Made by a program: the position numbers and the translations under genes
Shown: piece after piece, positions 23,106 through 31,777 of the stretch
Position numbering within the stretch: the first letter of the stretch is position 1
How the letters are laid out: each line of letters begins with the position of its first letter
Source: a virus
IMG/VR virus record: IMGVR_UViG_3300037493_000847
Location: 1-41,580 of that record
DNA: 41,580 nt
Strand: one strand, 5' to 3'
The notes under the pieces: generated by a model
Told to the model about the DNA's origin: nothing
The model's database searches: none
Seen by the model: the letters and a program-made list of their open reading frames with translations, nothing else

Positions 23106-23638
23106 GCCTTGGCGGTAAAAGCACTGAGAAGACTGAGATTGATCCAGAACTGCGGAAGTTCGCGCTGGAAAATCTGAACATGGCACGGCGAGTCGGCCAG
23201 CTTGGCTACATCCCTTATACTGGCGATACAGTCGCTGGGATGCAGCCGGGGCAAATTGCCGCTATCCAAAGTGGTAACATGGGCGGCGAAGCATTTGGTC
23301 TGCCTACGATGGCTGTGCCAACTGGCGCTAACCTAAACCCCTATTCGACTTACACTGACGCCCTTGCCAACATTCCTGCGGGGCAGCGGGCCTTCATCGA
23401 ATCTATGTTTATCAACCCGCAGACTGGCGCTGCGCCGACGATGACCTTTGGTCAGACTGCGGCTCCTGCATCAAACACGCAGCAGTCATCCGGCAACCGC
23501 CGCCGCCGCGATTACGAACCTACTGGCGGAACTCGCTATACCGCCCCTCGTTCTGGTTCTGGCGGCGGTGCTGCTGACTCCGGCCAAGCTGGCAATCGGC
23601 GCAACATCATGGACTTCATTACTGGTCTATTCAAATAA
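23102..23638 (+). CDS. Small virion-associated protein, probably internal
   Basis: The 178-residue protein starts inside ATGA. An N-terminal helical part (IDPELRKFALENLNMARRVGQLGYIPYTGDTVAGMQPGQ) is followed by a Pro/Asn-rich part and a low-complexity basic stretch (GNRRRRDYEPTGG...GSGSGGGAADSG), ending in a short helix. It opens the block of four candidate ejection proteins. Confidence 0.68.
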   Translation: MSLGGKSTEKTEIDPELRKFALENLNMARRVGQLGYIPYTGDTVAGMQPGQIAAIQSGNMGGEAFGLPTMAVPTGANLNPYSTYTDALANIPAGQRAFIESMFINPQTGAAPTMTFGQTAAPASNTQQSSGNRRRRDYEPTGGTRYTAPRSGSGGGAADSGQAGNRRNIMDFITGLFK

Positions 23639-23648
23639 GGAGAGCGCC

Positions 23649-24350
23649 ATGTCTGGTGGTGGAGCAAATAACAGCAATGCCTACGCTGGTGCGGCCAACG
23701 CCCTGACTGGGGCTGGTAACGCGGCCACAGGGGCCATTGATATGTATTCGAACCTCCCGACCATCGCGTCTGGGATTTCGACGTACATGAACCCGTACAC
23801 GAATGAAGTCATCGGCAACGCCACTAATGACGTAAACCGCCTGACTCAGATGCAGCAGCAGAACAACGCCGCGTCAGCAGCAAATGCAGGGGCTTTCGGC
23901 GGATCGCGCCACGGCCTCGTGGAAGCGACAACAAACTCTGAAGCCCAGCGCAATCTGGGCAGCATGGCTGGCAATCTGCGTATGCAGGGCTTCAACACTG
24001 CGGCCAACCTCTCTAACCAAGACATCGGCAACCGCCTAGCTGGGGCTGGTGGAATGCTGGCTGGGGCTGGGACGCTTGGCAACCTCGGCAATTCTGCCTT
24101 CAACATGGGCAACACACTGGAGACGAACCAGTGGAATCGCGGTATGCAGCAGCAGCAGATGGAGCAGCAGCGGCTGAATGACGCCCGCCAAATGTTCTTG
24201 GACTATACAAATTCTCCGCAACAAACCCTGCAAATGCTGCTGCAAGCTGGGGCTGGGTCGCCACTTAGCAACAATACGACGACCACAGGTGGTTACAGCC
24301 CCGGAATCCTAGATTTCTTGGGCCTCGGCTCTGGCCTCATGGGACTGTAA
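23649..24350 (+). CDS. Internal virion (ejection-type) protein
   Basis: The 233-residue protein starts at ATG 23649 behind AAGGAGAG; an upstream extension of the frame lacks a ribosome binding site. It is rich in Asn, Ala, Gly and Gln. The motif YMNPYTNEVIGNATNDVNRLTQMQQQNNAASAANAGAFGGSRHGL at residues about 46-90 is common among podovirus internal or DNA-injection proteins. A Gln/Met-rich coiled coil (QQQQMEQQRLND) follows. Confidence 0.75.
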   Translation: MSGGGANNSNAYAGAANALTGAGNAATGAIDMYSNLPTIASGISTYMNPYTNEVIGNATNDVNRLTQMQQQNNAASAANAGAFGGSRHGLVEATTNSEAQRNLGSMAGNLRMQGFNTAANLSNQDIGNRLAGAGGMLAGAGTLGNLGNSAFNMGNTLETNQWNRGMQQQQMEQQRLNDARQMFLDYTNSPQQTLQMLLQAGAGSPLSNNTTTTGGYSPGILDFLGLGSGLMGL

Positions 24351-24360
24351 AGGAAACGAC

Positions 24361-27093
24361 ATGGCAATGAACTCTCGCCGCAACCCGCTCTCTGCCCTTC
24401 TGGACTATGCAAACGCGCGGGGCGACGAGGCTTCGAGCATCGGCAGCGTGATGACTCAACTTGCCAGCCCTATCCTCAAAGGACAGGGCGTCCAAGTTGA
24501 CAATGCCGTGCAGCGCGGCCCAGTGCCGCAGCCAACCCTCGTAGAGTTTAACACCACATCAAAAGAGCGGCTGGCGGGGGCTGATCCTCGCCTGAGCGAC
24601 TTTATGACTGAAGTTGAGCGGCGAGCAAGCGGTCAAGGCATCAATATGCAGATCGCGGAAACCAACCGCAGCCCAGAGCGTCAGGAAGCTATGGTTGCTT
24701 CCGGCAAGTCGCAGACGCTAAACAGCCACCATCTGACTGGAAACGCCGCAGACATTTACCTTGTCGGGCCGGATGGCAAACCAAATTACAATTTTGATGA
24801 CTACAAACCTGTTGCTGACATTGCAAAAGAAGTTGCCGCAGAGCGCGGCCTGACTGATTTCCAATGGGGAGGCGACTGGAATACGCTCAAGGATGGCGTC
24901 CACTTCCAGCTTGGCGGCGCTCCTAACCTGAACACGACAGTCAGCACGATGAGCGCACCAAACGCTGGTGGCGCTTTGCCTCAGACTGTCGAAGGCATTC
25001 TGTCTTCGCTTTATCCTGACTCGACTGAGGCTGAGAAAACCGCGCACCGCAAAGACATCTGGCGTGGTCTCAGTCAGGGTCTGTCTGCCTTGTCGCAAGG
25101 TCGTCAGGTCGATTTGTCGAATATCGCTGCAAACGCGGACCAACGCCGCCGCCAGTATGTCCTCGACACGCGTGAAAAAGAGAAAGCCAAGGCTGCTGCC
25201 TCGCTGGTCTACTCGCAGACTGGTGACGCCAGCATGGCTGCTGGCATCGCCTCTGGAGCAATCAACTACACTGACGTTCTGAACGAGCGCCAGATGAAGC
25301 GGGCAGAACAAGCAGCACAAGATGCTCGTTTGAAAGATGCGGCGTCTACTGACGCTCTGCTTACGGCTATGAGAGCCGCAAAAATGCCGGAAGCGACAAT
25401 TAAACTTGTGGAAGAAGGCGGGGTCGATGCGCTGGATACATTTCAAAAACTCCAAGCCGACCAAAGTGTGCTTGAACAAGAAGCAAAGCAGCAAGACATC
25501 CGTGACCAGAATGTCGCTGACGCTCGTTTCATTCTAAGCACTGCTGCGCCGGGAAGCATACAAGCGCGGGCCGCAGAGCGCGTCATCGCCCTTGGCGGCG
25601 AAGAAGATGTCTTCACCTTGATGAAGGATCGCGCTCCTGCTGCTGACGCCCAATTCACACTTGGTGCGGGCGAAGTCCGCTATGGCCCAAATGGTGAAGT
25701 CATCGCCACTGGCCCTGCCTCGGCAGCTTCTGACTCCAGCTTTACGCTTGGTGCGGGCGAAGTACGTTATGGTCCAAATGGTGAAGTCATCGCCACTGGT
25801 CCAGCATCGTCTGCGGCTACTTCAGGCTTCACGCTTGGGGCTGGACAAGCCCGCTACGACGATCAGGGTAATATCATTGCTACTGGCCCTGCTGCTCCTC
25901 CAAATATGCAGTATGCTCTAGGACCAGATGGTCAAGTGGTTCTCGTTCCTGCTACCGCCCCTGCGGCTACGGGCGGCGCTCCTGCGGCTGGTGGCGCTCC
26001 TGCGGGGACTGTCGGTGGCGCGTTTGGAACTATGTTTGGTTCTGTAAATGATGCGGCGAAAGCAGCACTGCTTCCGGGAGACATTGCACAGCAGACTGCT
26101 ACCTTGGCCGATACCATCGCTGGCACAGCAGCTACGGAGCAAGCAATGGCTATAGCAGCAGAGGCAGCGCCTGTAGAACTGCAAAACGCAAAAGCTGACT
26201 TGGAGGCGCAATTACAAGAAAACCGCCTAAAAGCAGCAACAGAGTCTGATGAAGTAGCGAAGGCCGCACTTGATGTAGAAGCCGCTAATATCGCCAACGC
26301 GCAAGCTGCTTTGAACTTAAACATCGCCCAAAACAGTCAGAGCCTCGATCTAGAAGCGAAACGCCTAGCAGTCGAAAAGGCAAAAGCTGACGCCGTTGCG
26401 GCGCAGCAAGCAGTCACTGACGCAAAGAGAGTTGCCGACGACAAAGCCGCCCAGCGACAAGTCCAAGCAACTGTGTCTGCGGATACAGTGATGCGCTACG
26501 GCAAAGACATTTTGGACATGACTTCTGACTGGTCCGACAGTGTTCTAGCCGGAGGGGTAAACATGGTAGCGGGTATGATCCCGCGCACAGAAGTGGCTGA
26601 AGTCGCTGACCGCGTAAATACGATTAAGAATATGACTGCGCTCGACAGCCTTACTGCCATGCGAAACGCCAGCCCCACAGGCGCAGCAGTCGGCAACCCG
26701 TCTGATGCGGAAGGAAAGCGCCTAGAAGCCCGTTACGGCGCTCTTAACGTCAACGGCGATCCAGTGAAGTTGCGCGAAGACATTTACGCTGCCATGAACG
26801 CATATCTGGATACTGTCTACGGCACACCAGAACAAATCAAGAAGCGGTATGACGATGGCAAAATTACTGGGGCAATAGCAGACGCTTATTCTGCCCGCTA
26901 CGCCACCCGTGGCGCTGGCGTAGACCCTGCTACAGCAAAGGTCGGTTCGATTACCACACTCGGCTTGACTGACACTGATATGACTGTTCTTGGCTCCCTA
27001 TCTGGGGCTGACTCGCTAATGGCCCCCGATACTCTGACCGCAGAAGAACGGGCGATCCTTGACAGTCTCAACGCTCCCGCAGGAGGTAACTGA
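24361..27093 (+). CDS. Large ejection protein with M15 peptidase domain
   Basis: The 910-residue protein carries an M15-type peptidoglycan peptidase domain at about residues 60-188. The zinc motif SHHLTGNAAD (122-131, ligands H124 and D131) is complete, and a third ligand lies in DGVHFQL (H181). A helical region follows. Three 29-residue repeats start at residue 432 (FTLGAGEVRYGPNGEVIATG), then comes a Pro/Ala/Gly linker, a long coiled coil (about 585-715), and a C-terminal helical domain. M15 enzymes cut cell-wall stem peptides; in a virion protein this would open the wall during DNA entry. AAAGGAAA precedes the ATG. Confidence 0.88.
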   Translation: MAMNSRRNPLSALLDYANARGDEASSIGSVMTQLASPILKGQGVQVDNAVQRGPVPQPTLVEFNTTSKERLAGADPRLSDFMTEVERRASGQGINMQIAETNRSPERQEAMVASGKSQTLNSHHLTGNAADIYLVGPDGKPNYNFDDYKPVADIAKEVAAERGLTDFQWGGDWNTLKDGVHFQLGGAPNLNTTVSTMSAPNAGGALPQTVEGILSSLYPDSTEAEKTAHRKDIWRGLSQGLSALSQGRQVDLSNIAANADQRRRQYVLDTREKEKAKAAASLVYSQTGDASMAAGIASGAINYTDVLNERQMKRAEQAAQDARLKDAASTDALLTAMRAAKMPEATIKLVEEGGVDALDTFQKLQADQSVLEQEAKQQDIRDQNVADARFILSTAAPGSIQARAAERVIALGGEEDVFTLMKDRAPAADAQFTLGAGEVRYGPNGEVIATGPASAASDSSFTLGAGEVRYGPNGEVIATGPASSAATSGFTLGAGQARYDDQGNIIATGPAAPPNMQYALGPDGQVVLVPATAPAATGGAPAAGGAPAGTVGGAFGTMFGSVNDAAKAALLPGDIAQQTATLADTIAGTAATEQAMAIAAEAAPVELQNAKADLEAQLQENRLKAATESDEVAKAALDVEAANIANAQAALNLNIAQNSQSLDLEAKRLAVEKAKADAVAAQQAVTDAKRVADDKAAQRQVQATVSADTVMRYGKDILDMTSDWSDSVLAGGVNMVAGMIPRTEVAEVADRVNTIKNMTALDSLTAMRNASPTGAAVGNPSDAEGKRLEARYGALNVNGDPVKLREDIYAAMNAYLDTVYGTPEQIKKRYDDGKITGAIADAYSARYATRGAGVDPATAKVGSITTLGLTDTDMTVLGSLSGADSLMAPDTLTAEERAILDSLNAPAGGN
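25654..25914 (+). repeat. 87-base coding repeats in the ejection protein gene
   Basis: Three units start at 25654, 25741 and 25828. Units 1 and 2 are nearly identical over their first 70 bases, while unit 3 has diverged. Each encodes FTLGAG, a Tyr turn and IATGPA, probably a beta-hairpin. Confidence 0.85.
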
Positions 27094-29075
27094 TGGCTGA
27101 TCCAACATATGAAGACCTGTTAGCTGCGGCTAAACAGCTACAGCAAAGCGGAAATCCTGACGGCGCAAAAAAGATGCTGGAAGCAGCCGTTCGCATTCGC
27201 AAAAGTCAGCCTGAGTCACTTTGGGATACCACCAAAAAAGTGGTTGGAGAGAGCGTCCAGCAAATGGGCGATGTCGCTCTCATGGCAGGACGCGGCCTGA
27301 CTATCGGCCAGTCACCGAACATCCAAGGCGCTATCAATGTAATGCTTGGCGGTGACTTTGAGACTGGTCGCCAGAACCAGCTTGCGGCAGAAAAAGCAGC
27401 GTCTGAGCGCCTTGGCATAATGGGTATGCTCCCAGAAGTCGCTGCTGGCATGGCAACTGGTGGCGCTGAGGTGGCGGCTGTAAAGAAGCTGGCTGGCACT
27501 CCGGCAGCGCAGAAACTTGGTGGTTGGCTTGGCTCTATCCTGACTGGAGCAGCGGAAGGCAGTGTTTACGCGCAAGGCCAAGGCATGGATACAACTGCTG
27601 GTGGCTTGTTAGGCGCTGGCGGCGCTCTAGCTGGTAAGTCTGTTATGACTGGCCTCGGTAAAATCGAAAACTGGTTGCCAAACTTTAACGTCCAAGAACG
27701 CGCAGCCAGTGAAATTGCTGACCAGTTTAGGCGCAGCGGTGTCGCGCCAGAAAACATCAGTACCACTTTGCGAAGCGAAATGGATCGTCTCGGTCCTGAT
27801 GCTACTTTGGCTGATGTCGATATGCTGCGCCCTCGTGTGACCAAAGCAGTCAACCCCATGTCCTCAACAGAGACTGTAGCGTCTGCCTTCAACACGGCGA
27901 CTTCGCCACAACGGAACATTGCGGACTTGGCGCTGACTGAATGGGACAGCATTTTCCAGACCCCCCGCAGCATCAATGAAAAAGGCGTCGAAACCAAACT
28001 TACTCTAGACCAAGCGAAAGCGATCTATGAGCAAGGGCTAAACAATAGCCCTGTGAGGTTTAAAGGGGACACGTTTGAAAAGATCGTGACTGGTGCATTT
28101 GGCACAAAGGCCATTGCCGGAATGAAGTCGGCGCGTGACGCGATCATCGAGTCTATCCAGATCAAGACCCCGCTTAAACCTGACGGAAAAGGCGGCTTTG
28201 TCCGCGAAAGCATGACGGCGCGTGATTTGCTCGAACTCAAAGATTCTATTGACGCCCGCATCAAAGACACAACTGACGGCGCAGCAGACGCGAAAACCAA
28301 GCGGCATCTGAGCGACATCTCAAGGCAGATCAACGACACGCTAAAAGGCTATGTCCCAGAAATTAAGACTGCCGCAGACATCTATTCTGGGCAGTATTCT
28401 TTCGATGCTGCCTATAACAACGGCTACGAACTTGGGCAAAAAGGACTCAAGGGACAGTCGCTGACGGACTTGCGGCAGATGATTGATAGCTTCACGCCAC
28501 AACAGAAACAGGCTTACGCAGAAGGTTGGCGTAAAGCCAAGTTTGAGGGCGTTGACGCCGCAGGGGCCGAAAAAGAGTTTGCTCGCATTGGTCCGACCAA
28601 ATCTAACGCTGACTTGGAGATCATCGACTCTCTGTTTGGTGCTGGAACAGGCCAGAAGTTTGTTGATGTCAGCAAGCGCATCAACGCTATTTCGGCCACA
28701 AACAAGGACTTTCTAAATCGCTGGAAGACTGTAAGCGGCGAAGCCGCAAACCCTAAAGGCGACTCGCTTAATCCTCTACGGATTGGTGCAGACCTTCTGA
28801 CTATGGCTGCACAAACAGCGGAACGCAAAATGATGGGCGGGGCGTTCCAAGGTGCGTTTGGTCGTGAGGCGAGGGCTATGGGCGCTCGCGGCAACGCACT
28901 GACCAACGACCAGATTGTCGAGTGGGCGACCAGAACAGGACAATCTACTGAAGACGCGATGCGCGAAATCCAACAGTATCTGAGCCGCTCGCAGCCACAA
29001 CCCATTGACCCAGAACTGCTACGCTCTGGGATACAAATGGGAACGGCGGCTGAACGCTCTATGCGGGGGCGCTAG
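27093..29075 (+). CDS. Large internal virion (ejection-type) protein
   Basis: The 660-residue protein starts in TGATG behind AGGAGG. The first 40 residues (TYEDLLAAAKQLQQSGNPDGAKKMLEAAVRIRKSQ) resemble a TPR-like helical pair that often opens podovirus internal proteins. It continues with glycine/alanine-rich amphipathic stretches (GAINVML..., LGSILTGAAEGS, AGGLLGAGGALAGKS) that could insert into membranes, then a mainly helical second half. It closes the rightward operon; the leftward primase gene ends on the very next base. Confidence 0.75.
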   Translation: MADPTYEDLLAAAKQLQQSGNPDGAKKMLEAAVRIRKSQPESLWDTTKKVVGESVQQMGDVALMAGRGLTIGQSPNIQGAINVMLGGDFETGRQNQLAAEKAASERLGIMGMLPEVAAGMATGGAEVAAVKKLAGTPAAQKLGGWLGSILTGAAEGSVYAQGQGMDTTAGGLLGAGGALAGKSVMTGLGKIENWLPNFNVQERAASEIADQFRRSGVAPENISTTLRSEMDRLGPDATLADVDMLRPRVTKAVNPMSSTETVASAFNTATSPQRNIADLALTEWDSIFQTPRSINEKGVETKLTLDQAKAIYEQGLNNSPVRFKGDTFEKIVTGAFGTKAIAGMKSARDAIIESIQIKTPLKPDGKGGFVRESMTARDLLELKDSIDARIKDTTDGAADAKTKRHLSDISRQINDTLKGYVPEIKTAADIYSGQYSFDAAYNNGYELGQKGLKGQSLTDLRQMIDSFTPQQKQAYAEGWRKAKFEGVDAAGAEKEFARIGPTKSNADLEIIDSLFGAGTGQKFVDVSKRINAISATNKDFLNRWKTVSGEAANPKGDSLNPLRIGADLLTMAAQTAERKMMGGAFQGAFGREARAMGARGNALTNDQIVEWATRTGQSTEDAMREIQQYLSRSQPQPIDPELLRSGIQMGTAAERSMRGR

Positions 29076-31154
29076 TCAGCCCTCTAGCTTGAAGATGCGG
29101 AAGAACGTGACCAGAGGGGAACCATAGCGGTTCTCCTTTGTTTCCAGCATCACGTTGTAGCCGCCAGCGACATTCTTGCCCGTCGATGGGAACAGCCCCA
29201 GCAAGAACGAACTCAAGTCAGCAGCGTCAGCCCGCATCTTTGACGCCTTCGAATACAGGTTCGTGTCCTTCAGCGCCTCTTTCAAATGCTCGTGCATCCG
29301 CTTCAACGGCACAATGCCCACACCATAGGCCGCGACAGCGGCGTAGAGCGGCTGATACATCATCTCCAGCCGCAGCATTTCAGACGCAGCATCCGCTGCC
29401 TCGTTCACTGACTTGGCCCCCGGAAGCAGCACAGGCGCTGTAATCTCGTAGCCCTGATTGCTGATGCCCAGCTTCTCAGTCACGATGTCGAACAGGAACG
29501 TCTTGTCGTCGTCGATAGACCGCGCCATCAAGATTTTCAGTTCGAGTTGGTCAGTCTCCTCGTTCTTGGTCAAAGTCAGCAGCGTGTCAGGTTCAGCCTG
29601 AATGTTGCTCGAACCGCGCGGCCCGCTGCCGTTCTTGGTATTGTGGTGAATGATGACCACCGCTGCCTTGATGCCAGCGTCCTTGATCTTGGCGATGACA
29701 TCGAACACCGCCGATGTGTCTTCCACGCTGTTCTGGTCGCCTCCGGGCATTGCCTTAGTCAGCGTGTCGATGACGATGACGCCGATGTGGTTTTCGCCCT
29801 TCTTCAGCCACCACGCATCCGCTGCCTTGATCTGCTCCACGAGATTAAGTCGCGCCGCTTCGTCCAGAAGGTTGATGCTTTCTTCGACAGTGTAGAACGG
29901 GAACGTCTTTTCATCTGTGTATTTCTCGTCCGCTGGGTCGTGGTATTTCTTCCACGCCATCAGACGTTTCCTGATCGCGGTCTGGCTTTCAAGAGCGAAA
30001 TACAGCACGGGGCGGCGCTCTGTCACAGTCAGCGTATCATCGAAGTTAAGACCAGCAGCGATGTGCATAGCCAAGGTCTGACTGACCAGCGTCTTCCCTG
30101 CCTTGGGATCAGCCGAAATCAGCGTGACTTCGCTCGCATGGTAGATCGGGTGCATGATGAACTCCTCCGTCAGAACGTCTAGCTTCTCGTGGCCGAAATA
30201 GCCGCGCTTGCCCGCAAACGGAAAGTCATCGCCGTAGGAAGCCGCTGTCACCACGGGCAACTGCGCGTTCTCAATCCGTGTGGCCGGAAACATAGTCGCG
30301 GCCATTTCCTTCAGCCAGACGGGGGCGGCATCGCGCAGCCCGTCTGTCTTCGAGACTGTGTTGAACTTCGAGTGGCCGCTGCCGACGATGCGCGTCAACT
30401 CGCCGCTCTTGTCCGCCATGATAGGCTCCCAGCGGTCGTGCCGTGGGTGCTTTGGGTTGGCGGCGACTGAAGCGTTCATCAGCCCCAGCAGCGTGGCTTG
30501 CACAGACTCCATAGGCTCGCCAGCAGACGACATCTTGGCTGCAAGCTGAGTCAGGCTGTCGTGGAAATCATCCCCCGTCAGGATGTTCTTCTTTAGGGCC
30601 TCTATGGGCGTGGCGGCTTGGGCTACCCTAGCAGAGCGAAGGTGGTCTAGGAGGCCCGCAGAGGCCGCTACAGCGCCTTCGCTGACTACAGTGTAACCCG
30701 GAGAGGGTGGAACGACGATATAGCCCCCCTCGCCCTTTACCTCGACGCCCTTGGACGGCTTGCAATTAGGGAACTCTGTGTCGGACGAGAAGATGTAGTG
30801 CCGACCGCCGTTCCGTGTGGCGTGGACGCGCGTCTTGGGCATGAAGCCTGACTGAGACAGCCAAAGGACATACTTCTTCGCCGCCTCGCCTGATTCGCCT
30901 TCCTTGTAAGTGTCGGCGTCAATGGCGAACAAGCCAGAGGCTTCCCCCATCCTTGCGCCGATACCATGCAGACGGCTCCCAGCATCCAGAAACATTTGCC
31001 GGATGCGATCTGGATCAGTCGTGGCATCGTAAAAGCCGTTCTGGGTCAGGGGCCGCTTGTCGTCGCCTGTCGGAAACACTGGGACGCCTAAGTCTGCCCA
31101 GTCCAGCGCCGCTTCGATCAAGTCAGCGGGCGTGATGACTTGGTGCATATTCAT
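29076..31154 (-). CDS. PrimPol-helicase fusion (replicative primase/helicase)
   Basis: The 692-residue protein joins two enzymes. Residues 10-165 form an archaeo-eukaryotic-type primase/polymerase domain: metal site FAIDADT (D79, D81), TRNGGRHYIF (His119), and VEVKGEGGYIVVPPS (137-151). Residues 320-560 form a RecA-like helicase of the RepA/AAA_25 kind: Walker A SADPKAGKT (347-355), Walker B IGVIVIDTLT (D463), then VVIIHHNTK (499-507) and GPRGSSNIQAEPD. It would prime synthesis and unwind DNA at the phage fork. The ATG overlaps the resolvase stop (ATGA). No separate initiator gene was seen. Confidence 0.92.
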   Translation of the reverse strand: MNMHQVITPADLIEAALDWADLGVPVFPTGDDKRPLTQNGFYDATTDPDRIRQMFLDAGSRLHGIGARMGEASGLFAIDADTYKEGESGEAAKKYVLWLSQSGFMPKTRVHATRNGGRHYIFSSDTEFPNCKPSKGVEVKGEGGYIVVPPSPGYTVVSEGAVAASAGLLDHLRSARVAQAATPIEALKKNILTGDDFHDSLTQLAAKMSSAGEPMESVQATLLGLMNASVAANPKHPRHDRWEPIMADKSGELTRIVGSGHSKFNTVSKTDGLRDAAPVWLKEMAATMFPATRIENAQLPVVTAASYGDDFPFAGKRGYFGHEKLDVLTEEFIMHPIYHASEVTLISADPKAGKTLVSQTLAMHIAAGLNFDDTLTVTERRPVLYFALESQTAIRKRLMAWKKYHDPADEKYTDEKTFPFYTVEESINLLDEAARLNLVEQIKAADAWWLKKGENHIGVIVIDTLTKAMPGGDQNSVEDTSAVFDVIAKIKDAGIKAAVVIIHHNTKNGSGPRGSSNIQAEPDTLLTLTKNEETDQLELKILMARSIDDDKTFLFDIVTEKLGISNQGYEITAPVLLPGAKSVNEAADAASEMLRLEMMYQPLYAAVAAYGVGIVPLKRMHEHLKEALKDTNLYSKASKMRADAADLSSFLLGLFPSTGKNVAGGYNVMLETKENRYGSPLVTFFRIFKLEG

Positions 31155-31675
31155 TTGGCCGACCCAATGTCTTCCCAGTATTTTGCCAACAGCAGCGACT
31201 CAGCGCGGTTGTGGTCCATCTTGCGGGCAAAATAGCCAGCGTCATCCGGCCACGTTTCGATGGCACGAAGCCGTGCTGGCTCCTTGGGGTTCTGGAGCGT
31301 GACAGGGATTTTCATCGCTGGCTTCCAGACTGATGGCGGCACTAGCCTGTAGGGCAGCTTCAGCCCAGAACAGATGCCTTCCGTCAGGAACATCGACCCA
31401 ACAAACGGGACGCCAGCACTCAGGCTCTCGTTAGGGCGGATCGTGACGCGCTCAATGATGACCATTGGCTGGTAATTATACTCAGCGGCCAGCGCCTTCG
31501 CAGTCCGCAAGATCGTGGTGATAAGGGCGGCTTGGTTTACCCAAGAGGCGGTCTTGCGCCCTGCCTTTACCATCTGCACAGCGACTTCTTCGCCGCTATA
31601 AACCTTGTAGGGTTTGCCTTCCAACAGGACGCCGATAGTCAGCGGCGATCCGGGGTCCACTCCGATTGTAAACAT
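31151..31675 (-). CDS. RuvC-like Holliday junction resolvase
   Basis: The 174-residue RNase H-fold nuclease has catalytic acidic residues at D7 (IGVDPGS), E75 (VIIERV) and D154 with E159 (MDHNRAESLLLA). It resolves branched DNA made in replication and recombination before packaging. The ATG at 31675 is chosen because AGGAGG lies five bases upstream; a longer frame to 31735 has no such site. It lies between DNA polymerase and primase genes. Confidence 0.9.
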   Translation of the reverse strand: MFTIGVDPGSPLTIGVLLEGKPYKVYSGEEVAVQMVKAGRKTASWVNQAALITTILRTAKALAAEYNYQPMVIIERVTIRPNESLSAGVPFVGSMFLTEGICSGLKLPYRLVPPSVWKPAMKIPVTLQNPKEPARLRAIETWPDDAGYFARKMDHNRAESLLLAKYWEDIGSAK

Positions 31676-31777
31676 TTGGTCCTCCTTAGCAGAACTGTGA
31701 TACTGATCTTTTTGTAGGCATCTGTGAAGCCACACAATATGGGGGGGTCAGCCCCTAGTGGCTACAAGATGTAGTGT
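31676..31777 (-). promoter_or_regulatory. Leader between DNA polymerase and resolvase genes
   Basis: This 102-base gap carries the leader motif GTTCTGCTA (plus-strand complement around 31687-31696) followed by GGAGGACC. It also has two small inverted repeats on the minus strand: CTACA/TGTAG, and GGGG/CCCC around CTGA. A 10-codon frame ending in Phe-Cys-stop lies just upstream of the resolvase ribosome binding site. No good promoter is visible. Confidence 0.4.

Noticed and set aside
24718-25494. 258-codon minus-strand frame within the M15 ejection protein gene
   Set aside because: It is antisense to a well-supported coding region and has Cys/Ser/Arg-rich content without any motif.
29547-30182. 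211-codon plus-strand frame within the PrimPol-helicase gene
   Set aside because: It is a shadow of a motif-complete gene on the other strand.
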